Assembly: GCA_003169845.1 (NCBI GenBank)
Contig: PNAG01000002.1
Location: 124,001-188,000 of the forward strand
DNA from: Candidatus Dormiibacterota bacterium
GTDB lineage: Bacteria; Chloroflexota; Dormibacteria; Dormibacterales; Dormibacteraceae
Direction of reading: 5' to 3'
DNA: 64,000 nt
Every line of letters starts with the position of its first letter. Within the stretch, counting starts at the first letter, position 1. A program made the translations under genes and the position numbers. Positions 57,601 through 64,000 of this stretch are shown piece after piece. The notes under the pieces are model-generated. The model was not told where the DNA came from. It searched no databases and saw only the letters and a list, made by a program, of their open reading frames with translations.

Positions 57601-60600
57601 AGCTGAACGGCCTTGCGGACCCCGACCTTCTGAAAGAGAGCAACCTGTTGCTCCGGCGGTGGGATGGCACCGGTTATGTGCGAACGGAGGCGGCCACTCC
57701 AAGCGCGACCTCCGACCTGATGCTCGACGACGGCGTGCACATCTCGTTCAGCGGCTCGGATTTCCGCACGGGCGATTACTGGTGCTTTACGGCGAGGCCG
57801 GAGGGCATCGAACAGTTTGACAACCGCCCGGCGGACGGCATCGTCCGTCATGCGTGCCCGCTGGCCATCCTGCATTGGGTCGGCGATGTGACCGCAACGC
57901 TCGAATCGGTTGTCAACTGCGTGCCAACCTTCGCGCCGTTGACGTCGCGGCCCAGACCGGACTGGCCGGTGGTGCTGGGTGTCAACTGGGCCAACGATCA
58001 GAGTCTGAACCTGGACCAGTTCAACGACGGGCTGACCGTCACGTTCTCCGAAAACATGCACCCGGCAACGCTCAGCCGCGAAACATTCCGAGTTTCGCTG
58101 GACCTGGTTCCGCCCTACGACGAGTTCGGCAGCCACCTGAAGTTCCAGGTTTATGGAGACATCACCGGCGACGGCAACACGTGGACGTTCCGGCCGTGGC
58201 CATCGATCGCGCTCCCGATGCTCAACCGGTGGCTCGAGCGCGACGGCTGGACCCCGCCGCCGCACTGGACTCCACCACCCGAGCCCACCTTTGTCGTCAA
58301 GGATTCATCGGGCGGCACGGTTTTCGGTGCGATTGCCAATCCGTCGCCGAATTCGCTGACTTACACCCCACTGGCAGGGTTTCCGACCGGCACGTACACC
58401 GTGATCGTGTCCGGCAGGATCAGGGACAGCATCGGCAATGCGCTCAACCAGCACCAGGACTTCACCTGGACGTTCACGGTCGAGCCCTCGCAGTTCGGCG
58501 TGATCAGGGTCGACCCTACCGGCCAGGCCGGATGCCCCCCGCTGCCGATCGCCGTCGTCCTGACCGCGCCGGTCGACATCTCCACGGTGATGCCGGGCAC
58601 GACTCTGCTCTTCAGCGACACCTCGAGTGCGGGCACGTTTAGAGGGTGGCCGCTCGCTCAAGGCAACGTGTTGACGTTCTTGCCCTACGGCATGCTGGAG
58701 CCGGGTCACGCATACAGGCTGGAGCTGACAGGCGGAGTTCTCGACATCAGCGGGCGTCCGTTGAACAACGGCGCGGGGTCCGTCACCGAGTTCACAATCG
58801 ACCCCGTTCTGGCTGCCGGCATCATGACCGCGAACGTGTCGCCGTGCGGAAATGTCGAGGTTGGGCCTCCCTTCATCGTGATGGCCTTCACCGGTTCACC
58901 CGACCCGAACACCGTGGTCCTCGACAACACATTGAGTGTCTTCGACCCTGCTGGAAACCTGGTCGCGGGCCAGCTGATAACCGGAGCCGTCCCGCTGCCG
59001 GCAACCGGCGGAGCACAGTGGCCGCTCCCGGCGAACGCCTATGCCTTCGTGCCGCAGGACCCGGCCGGGCTCGCGGCGCCTGGGACTTACTCGGTGCTCA
59101 TCAGCGGCGCGGTCAGGGACGTCGCCGGCAATCGCATGAACAATGGATTCGACTTCACAGCTCCTTTCACCGTGGGGGCTGCACTGGGTGTGTCGGCGAC
59201 GGCCGCCGGGCTGCCGAGCGTCTCGTTGCCCAGCGGCGGGCGGCAGCTCATCACCTCGGTCGCACCTATTGGAAGGCTCGGCGGGGGGGGAGGAGGTCTG
59301 GGGCCGTTCTTTGTCACCGGCGCCATTCCGGCCGGTCAGGTGCCGGCGGCATCCGTCGTGACCGTGACTTTCAACAACGCAGTGGACATGACCTCCGTCC
59401 TGGGTCCGACCCAGGCCCTGGGCGGTGGCGCCCTGGGCGGTGGCGCCCTGGGCGGCGGCGGCGGCGGCGAGCCACCTCCACCTCCACCTCCGCCACCTCC
59501 ACCCCCGCCACCAATCCTTCCCAAGTCGCGCGGCATCCGCGGCCATCTGGCTCTCAAGGGAAACTTCATCCTCGACGAAACCGGCGAGCGCCCGCTCGAT
59601 GGCGATGTCTTTGGGGTACCGCAGTCTGCCGGCTACTACGCGCCAGGCTCCACCGAGCTCGTGCTGCCTTCCGGCGACTCGATCAAAGGCGGCGACTTCG
59701 AAAGCTGGTTCTTCCTGGTGCCTCCCGCTGAGACGCTTCTCGAAGAATCGATTTACCCTGCCAATGGCAGGGTCTTTGGCCCGATAGAGCTGCGTCCCAG
59801 CCAGGTCACAGTGGTCTTCAACAAGGACGTGCAGATGGCGAGCGTCACGAGCGCGAGCTTTGTGGTCTCGGACGAGGTCGGCAACCTGATTCCCGGGCGA
59901 CTCGACCCCTTCCCGTTCTCGCCCGGCGCGCAATTGACCAAACAAGTGACATTCAGCCCGATGGGCGTAAGCGGCGGTGGGTTCCCCGTCACGCTTGGCA
60001 GACCAAACATCTTCGCCGTCACCCTGTTCGGAACCGACCCGAATCCGATCCTGGACGCCGATGGCCTGCCGCTGAATGGCGGGACGGGTGATTTCGTCAG
60101 CACCTTCACGATCATCGCGCCGAATCCGGCCAACATAATTTCCATCGATCCGGCCGCCGGCGCGACCAGCCCGACGCCTCCGGCCGTGATCACCATCACG
60201 ATCTCGAAGGATGTCCAGATGAGCTCGGTGACGCCACAGACGTTCCAGGTCTGGCAGCTGCAGCTTGGCGGCGGCGGGGGCATAGTCAACCTGATTCCCG
60301 GCACAATCGGACCAGCGGGGCCCGGTGCCTCGGTGATCACGTTCACGCCCACCAGCTGGGCGAGCGTAAACCGCACGAACCTGGCGACCATCAACGTGCA
60401 GCTGGTAGGCACAGGGACAGCCCCCATCACTGACATGGACGGTCTACCGCTGCAGGGCGGCCTCGACTACCGGAGCACATTCAACATCGAGGGAGCCTTC
60501 ACTGCGACCGTTTCGCCGCAGGGCAGCCAGGCGACGGCGCCGACGTTGATCCGAGCCACCTTCAACAATCCCATCGCAGCACTTCCGCCGCAGACCTTCG

Positions 60601-62060
60601 TCCTTCTAGAGGACTCTGGGGCTCCCGTCCCCGGTACGGCAGCGATGGACCCCGCGACCGCACAGTCGGCCACATGGACACCCCAGAATCCGCTCACCGA
60701 CGGCATCTACACCATCGTGTTGCGCGGCGCCATAACCGACGCCCTCGGACAGGCGCTCAACAGCGGCCATGACCTCAATTTCCCGCTCGCAATCGGGCCG
60801 GCGCTCTCGGCCGGGTTGTCGGTCAACCAGGTGCCGCGACCACAGGTCATAACGGCAACCTTTACCGACGCGGTCGGCCCGGTCACCAACACGACGTTCA
60901 CGCTGACCGACCCGACCAACGCGCTTGTTCCCGCTGTGGTGACGGTCTCGGGCGTCACCGCCAACCTGACGCCGAACGCCGCGTTGAACCCCGGCACCTA
61001 CACCGCGACGTTGTCAGGCACGATCCTCGGCGCCGGCGGCCAGCCGTTTAACGGTGGTCAGGATCTCATCGCGCCAGTCGTGATCGAGCCGACCTTCACG
61101 GTGGCCGGCGTCAGCCCCAGCGGCGTGATCGTGCTGCCCCCCACGAACAACACCATCGTCGCCACCTTCACGGACCCCGTGGATCCGACCACGGTAACCA
61201 CGCAGACGTTCCAGGTCAGCGACGCGACCGCGACAGTTGTGGCGCCGACGTCCGTAACCGTCACAGGCAACACCGCGTCGTTGGCGGTGCCGATGCTCGC
61301 GTCGGGCACTTACACAATCAGGCTCGCCGGGCAGATCAAAGATCTCGCGGGACAGCTGCTCAACGGAGGCATTGACTTCACGGTTCCGATGACCGTGTTG
61401 CCGTTCACCCTCACCAATTTGCAGCCGCGAGGCACCATTCCGAGCAGTCCTAAATCCTTTGTCGCCACGTTCTCGGCGCCCGTCAATCCGGCCACGTTGA
61501 CAGCCCAGTCGTTTTTCATTCAGACCTCGAGCCCGGGGCGCTGGCTGTGGCTGTGCAAGGTGGCCATGACATCAGCGACCGAAGCTGTCCTGGTGCCGGC
61601 GGTCCCGTTGCCCTCCGGGCGCTACGCAATCTTCGCCGCGGGCACGATCACCGACACCGCCGGGCGCCAGCTGAACGGCGGTGCGGGCGCTTCGTTCGAG
61701 ATTGTCATCCCGGCGCGCTTCGACGTCTTGGTAACCCCGGTCGGCGTGATCCCTTCGTGGCCGATCGGTGGTGAGGTCACGGCGACGTTCAGCGCAGCCT
61801 ATGACCCCGCCACCGTGACCCCGAATATTCTCCGGGGCAATCCCTTCATCCTTCGGACTCTGGCCGGTGTCGTGGTGCCCACGCGGTATGTCGTGCGCGC
61901 GCCGAACATCCTCGCCCTGATACCGGAGACTGCGCTACCGCCAGGGGACTACCTCGTCGAAATAGCCCCCACCGTGACGGACACGAACAAGAATCCGATC
62001 AACAACGGACAGATCGCAAGCTTCCCACTCAACGTCGGCGGGAAGATCGGCTTCGTATGA
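54639..62060 (+). CDS. Giant (~2474 aa) fibre-like protein: DUF6519-like N-terminus, kelch propeller, many Ig-like (Big_5-type) domains, Gly/Pro tracts
   Basis: MKGDFSRLKLDPLKHDEAWLQQQGRVWLDSDWNDA; repeated GHSATLLxxGxVLVAGG; repeated 'ATFxxPVxPxTVTxxTFxV...LxxGTYTxxLxGxIxDxxGxxLNGG'. Confidence 0.85.
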   Translation: MKGDFSRLKLDPLKHDEAWLQQQGRVWLDSDWNDAALARLRLLERQNLDFIGAWGAPEPGTGFAIAEASADPNNSALNFAIGGGPGSAGRIYVDGILCQNDAPSTYLDQADYPNAPALLITTTGGTGWAPIGSMTNQRVDHAASLLADGQVLVSGGRNADGAIAFCELFDPHNNAWIKAGSLNEARFGHSATVLADGNVLVAGGIDPDGHPLRSAEMYDPVTSTWIATGYMINTRAFHAAVQLYDGRVLVTGGLTTQMASPSALPSGDVSTSVELYNPPLGTWREGAPLSAARAYHTVTPLWSGTIVLVQIGSLQVPVPLEVAARLTGVQIIIPSPASVSFPAPYSLGSGVADVRVLIVGGADSSGPLPSTEIYDPRADSMAPGPALRVGRAMHTATRLNDSRVLVAGGSSASLGPLDSTEFVDTQGGVTAGPSMNDARSGHTATLLPFGRVLVAGGVTSDHAVLSTSEIFDPNATIPWTRTSQSMYSSRFGHSATLLRSGQVLAAGGEGVPGSLVYQNPLWLNSIWLPPLFLSPDELRLPLAPPPGQTQNTAAGTPAKSLGGASSSRLMRVYLGGGGGGGGGGGGGGGGLPPPVPVAVTDAIISAELYEPAASTSFVAYLEVWRRAVSFLQDPDVRDTALGGPDTTIRVRTVAQVKVVEVPAQQYPAHLDPDHATAYVPRGGNGALSMLAAGPAQQIDDCALPGSTGFVAADNRLYRVEIHNPGEMQSGDYLYQFGLASPADAGDTVLHLAVPQAVPSAPAADAALLTGNWEIMDLTPAPAMQVPAQEALLVASAQAGPAGSGAITLTLGAPLRNAYPSGNTHIMPANLVPIRTARKGDSTLQVETAKGTLPRKGQWLLRGDNSFEPVTVLGVDVSTGIITLDPTSALKFDYKVTSYGASNLYPVLAEPATFKWSRDNGAFAVAVLSSNPSADSTSVTVDSLGRDQATALRAGDWVELIGDASELGPGGGLLCQIAADPDPDKLTVQLNGLADPDLLKESNLLLRRWDGTGYVRTEAATPSATSDLMLDDGVHISFSGSDFRTGDYWCFTARPEGIEQFDNRPADGIVRHACPLAILHWVGDVTATLESVVNCVPTFAPLTSRPRPDWPVVLGVNWANDQSLNLDQFNDGLTVTFSENMHPATLSRETFRVSLDLVPPYDEFGSHLKFQVYGDITGDGNTWTFRPWPSIALPMLNRWLERDGWTPPPHWTPPPEPTFVVKDSSGGTVFGAIANPSPNSLTYTPLAGFPTGTYTVIVSGRIRDSIGNALNQHQDFTWTFTVEPSQFGVIRVDPTGQAGCPPLPIAVVLTAPVDISTVMPGTTLLFSDTSSAGTFRGWPLAQGNVLTFLPYGMLEPGHAYRLELTGGVLDISGRPLNNGAGSVTEFTIDPVLAAGIMTANVSPCGNVEVGPPFIVMAFTGSPDPNTVVLDNTLSVFDPAGNLVAGQLITGAVPLPATGGAQWPLPANAYAFVPQDPAGLAAPGTYSVLISGAVRDVAGNRMNNGFDFTAPFTVGAALGVSATAAGLPSVSLPSGGRQLITSVAPIGRLGGGGGGLGPFFVTGAIPAGQVPAASVVTVTFNNAVDMTSVLGPTQALGGGALGGGALGGGGGGEPPPPPPPPPPPPPPILPKSRGIRGHLALKGNFILDETGERPLDGDVFGVPQSAGYYAPGSTELVLPSGDSIKGGDFESWFFLVPPAETLLEESIYPANGRVFGPIELRPSQVTVVFNKDVQMASVTSASFVVSDEVGNLIPGRLDPFPFSPGAQLTKQVTFSPMGVSGGGFPVTLGRPNIFAVTLFGTDPNPILDADGLPLNGGTGDFVSTFTIIAPNPANIISIDPAAGATSPTPPAVITITISKDVQMSSVTPQTFQVWQLQLGGGGGIVNLIPGTIGPAGPGASVITFTPTSWASVNRTNLATINVQLVGTGTAPITDMDGLPLQGGLDYRSTFNIEGAFTATVSPQGSQATAPTLIRATFNNPIAALPPQTFVLLEDSGAPVPGTAAMDPATAQSATWTPQNPLTDGIYTIVLRGAITDALGQALNSGHDLNFPLAIGPALSAGLSVNQVPRPQVITATFTDAVGPVTNTTFTLTDPTNALVPAVVTVSGVTANLTPNAALNPGTYTATLSGTILGAGGQPFNGGQDLIAPVVIEPTFTVAGVSPSGVIVLPPTNNTIVATFTDPVDPTTVTTQTFQVSDATATVVAPTSVTVTGNTASLAVPMLASGTYTIRLAGQIKDLAGQLLNGGIDFTVPMTVLPFTLTNLQPRGTIPSSPKSFVATFSAPVNPATLTAQSFFIQTSSPGRWLWLCKVAMTSATEAVLVPAVPLPSGRYAIFAAGTITDTAGRQLNGGAGASFEIVIPARFDVLVTPVGVIPSWPIGGEVTATFSAAYDPATVTPNILRGNPFILRTLAGVVVPTRYVVRAPNILALIPETALPPGDYLVEIAPTVTDTNKNPINNGQIASFPLNVGGKIGFV
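56358..56427 (+). repeat. GGN-codon tract encoding ~16 consecutive Gly followed by LPPPVPV
   Basis: ctgggcggaggtggcggaggcggcggtggtggcggaggcggcggcgggggcctgccgccgcct. Confidence 0.9.
59416..59512 (+). repeat. Gly-rich then poly-Pro tract (GGGALGGGALGGGGGGEPPPPPPPPPPPPPP)
   Basis: Direct reading of GGC and CCACCTCCA-type codon runs. Confidence 0.9.
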
Positions 62061-63508
62061 GCGAGCTGCCGCTCGTCTCCTGCCTCATGCCGACCAAGAA
62101 CCGGCGGCACTTCGTGCCGCAGGCGATCGCCTACTACCAGCGGCAGGACTATTCCAACCGCGAGCTGCTCGTCCTCGACGACGGTGACGATCCGGTCGGT
62201 GACCTGATCCCCGACGATCCCACAATTCGCTACGTGCGGCTCGACCGGCCATACCGGCTCGGATCCAAACGCAACCTGGCCTGCCAGCTGGCCCGCGGCG
62301 AGATCCTCGCCCACTGGGACGACGACGATTGGTACGCGCCCTGGCGGTTGAGTCACCAGGTCTCGGGGATGCAGGAGCAGGGCGTCGAGCTTTCGGGATC
62401 GCCCCGCGTGCTCTTCCTCGAGCTTGGCAGTGGGCGTGCCTGGACTTATGACTATCCGTCGATGGGCCGACCGTGGCTGAACGGTGCGAGCCTGTGCTAC
62501 ACGCGCTCGCTTTGGGACCGGATCAAGTTCGCCGACGTCGAACTAGGCGAGGACGCACTTTTCGCATGGAGCATCTCGACGTTCAATCCCCACCAGCCGG
62601 ACCACCACCTGCTGGTGTCGTTGATCCACGGGACCAATGCCGCTCCTAAGATCGTCACCGACCGCGGCTGGCAGCCGTGCCCGCCGGACGATGTCCTTCA
62701 AGTCATGGGCCGGGATATCGAGTTCTACGGCGCCCTTCGCCCGCCGCCGAGGTCAGCACAGAGCACGCCGATGGTGAGCTGCATCGTGCCCACATACAAC
62801 CGGCGCGCTTTCATCCGGCAGTCCATCAAGTACTTCCTCGCCCAGGACTACCCGGCACGCGAGATGATCATCGTCGACGACGGCACCGAGCCGGTGGGCA
62901 ACGACATGCCCCGCGACGACCGCATCCGTTATGTGCGCCTGGGCTACCGGCGATCGATCGGGGCCAAGCGCAACCTGGCCTGCGAGATGGCCCGGGGCGA
63001 GATCATGATGCAGTGGGATGACGACGACTGGCACGGGCCCGGGCGTATCAGCCACCAGGTTGCCGACATCGCCACCAACCTTGCCGACCTGACCGGCCTG
63101 CACCACGGCCTCTTGCTCGAGACCCCGACCTCGCAGTTCTGGTCGTGCCGCGAAGACCTCCACGCGCGCATGTTCTTCCAGTCGCGGTCGATCCACGGCG
63201 GGACGCTGGCGTTCCGCAAGAGCGTCTGGCTGAAATGTGGCGGCTATCCGGACCAGTCACTAGCCGAGGACGCGGTGTTGATGCAGCGAGCGATATCATG
63301 CGGCGCGCGTGTCCTGCGGTTGGCGAACGCGGGAACCTATGTCTACGTTCGCCACGAGACGAACTCCTGGCGCTTCAACTGCGGAGACTTCGGCGGCCCG
63401 GATGGCTGGAGTCGCGCACAACCTCCGCGGTTCATGCCGCAAGAAGACATGGACTTCTACCGCGCCCTGCGGGGGGTGGGGACGGCGGGGACAGCTGCGA
63501 CTGTCTGA
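62057..63508 (+). CDS. Tandem-domain GT2 (GT-A) glycosyltransferase
   Basis: Two copies: PLVSCLMPTKNRRHFVPQAIAYYQRQDYSNRELLVLDDG...AHWDDDDWYAPWRLSHQV and PMVSCIVPTYNRRAFIRQSIKYFLAQDYPAREMIIVDDG...MQWDDDDWHGPGRISHQV. Confidence 0.9.
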   Translation: MSELPLVSCLMPTKNRRHFVPQAIAYYQRQDYSNRELLVLDDGDDPVGDLIPDDPTIRYVRLDRPYRLGSKRNLACQLARGEILAHWDDDDWYAPWRLSHQVSGMQEQGVELSGSPRVLFLELGSGRAWTYDYPSMGRPWLNGASLCYTRSLWDRIKFADVELGEDALFAWSISTFNPHQPDHHLLVSLIHGTNAAPKIVTDRGWQPCPPDDVLQVMGRDIEFYGALRPPPRSAQSTPMVSCIVPTYNRRAFIRQSIKYFLAQDYPAREMIIVDDGTEPVGNDMPRDDRIRYVRLGYRRSIGAKRNLACEMARGEIMMQWDDDDWHGPGRISHQVADIATNLADLTGLHHGLLLETPTSQFWSCREDLHARMFFQSRSIHGGTLAFRKSVWLKCGGYPDQSLAEDAVLMQRAISCGARVLRLANAGTYVYVRHETNSWRFNCGDFGGPDGWSRAQPPRFMPQEDMDFYRALRGVGTAGTAATV

Positions 63509-63576
63509 TGTCGCAAGGCAGCATCCCATGATTGCATGTCGGCGATACCCGGGTCTCCTTCCAAGGGGGTGGAAAA

Positions 63577-64000
63577 ATGCCTGATTCCGGAATGGCGATC
63601 GGAAGTTTCGGCAATTTCGTGACCGCCCGGCTGGCGACAGGTGCGGCTCTCAACGGGCCGCCGGACATTAATGCGCTGGCCGCCGTCGGGATTACGCATG
63701 TGATCGACTGCCGGGCGGAGTTCGACGACGGCGCACTGCTAGCCCAACGATTCCACTACATCTACGCACCGACAGCGGACGACGGTCTGACCAAGCCCCC
63801 GGCGTGGTTTGAGCTGGGCATTGTTTTTGCCCTCCAGGCACTGTCCCAGCCCCGCAACCGCGTCTACGCGCACTGCGCTGCCGGAGTGAATCGCGGGCCG
63901 TCGATGTGCTACGCGATCATGCGGGCGTTCGGCTGGTCCGCGGCGGACGCGCTGTCGACGATCAAAACGGCCCGGCCCGTCGCGCAGATTCGTTACGGCG
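63577..64000 (+). CDS. Dual-specificity/tyrosine phosphatase-like protein (truncated by window end; not in ORF track)
   Basis: ATG 63577 after AAGGGGGTGG; MPDSGMAIGSFGNFVTARLATG...VYAHCAAGVNRGPSMCYAIMRAFGWSAADALSTIKTARP with HCxxGxxR. Confidence 0.85.
   Translation, partial: MPDSGMAIGSFGNFVTARLATGAALNGPPDINALAAVGITHVIDCRAEFDDGALLAQRFHYIYAPTADDGLTKPPAWFELGIVFALQALSQPRNRVYAHCAAGVNRGPSMCYAIMRAFGWSAADALSTIKTARPVAQIRYG

Noticed and set aside
56523-58265. 580-aa minus-strand ORF inside the fibre gene
   Set aside because: His/Arg/Val-rich shadow ORF with no recognizable domain; the plus frame is continuous and domain-rich.
59753-61519. Series of minus-strand ORFs opposite Ig repeats
   Set aside because: Periodic appearance follows the repeated coding sequence on the plus strand; artefact.
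42192-63508. Prophage or tailed-phage remnant
   Set aside because: No capsid, portal, terminase, integrase or lysis genes; the CIS hub/J/DUF6519 set with DUF4157 cargos fits eCIS better.
1-64000. tRNA/rRNA genes
   Set aside because: No cloverleaf-like or rRNA-like sequences recognized on a read-through of intergenic regions; a tRNAscan/Infernal run would be needed to exclude them.

Overview
High-GC bacterial chromosomal window, probably from an uncultivated Chloroflexota/Dormibacterota-like lineage (weak inference). It reads as five blocks. (1) ~0.4-7.5 kb: a BON-domain protein, an HPF-like protein, and a flavin-based electron-transfer island: two FMN-binding proteins with SGATYT motifs, a ferric-reductase/NOX-like flavocytochrome, a cytochrome-b-like membrane protein, a two-component system and ApbE. 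(2) ~7.7-14.3 kb: SRPBCC-like protein, tryptophanase, second HPF paralog, GT4/GH130/(alpha/alpha)6 sugar cassette, PNPOx-like protein. (3) ~14.5-23 kb: TetR-controlled operon for a class I (ATP-dependent, Bcr/Bzd-like) benzoyl-CoA-type reductase with an Oah-like hydrolase, a two-subunit CoA-transferase/IpdAB-like enzyme and a BadH-like SDR. (4) ~23-28.6 kb: M23 peptidase with LysM, PAS histidine kinase, adenosine-deaminase-like protein, GT4 glycogen-synthase-like protein. (5) ~28.9-64 kb: an extracellular contractile injection system (eCIS)-type locus. It has two DUF4157 cargo candidates (one with a PD-(D/E)XK-like C-terminus, one with a caspase-like C-terminus), a membrane NACHT NTPase operon, papain/C39-like peptidases, a P450 with an FAD dehydrogenase, and a baseplate/spike/fibre operon (tube-initiator/LysM, gpD, gpV/VgrG, gp25, two gpJ, tail protein with beta-helix, a ~2474-aa DUF6519/kelch/Ig fibre), followed by a tandem GT2 and a dual-specificity-phosphatase-like ORF truncated by the window end. 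No sheath, inner tube or Afp15-type AAA ATPase is visible. Two divergent promoter regions, at the NACHT/P450 junction and upstream of the baseplate operon, share a TGACAA-N11/12-TTGCCA palindromic element. This suggests the NACHT/protease module and the injection machine are co-regulated, which is the most novel-looking aspect of the window. All family calls were made by eye from motifs; no search was run.
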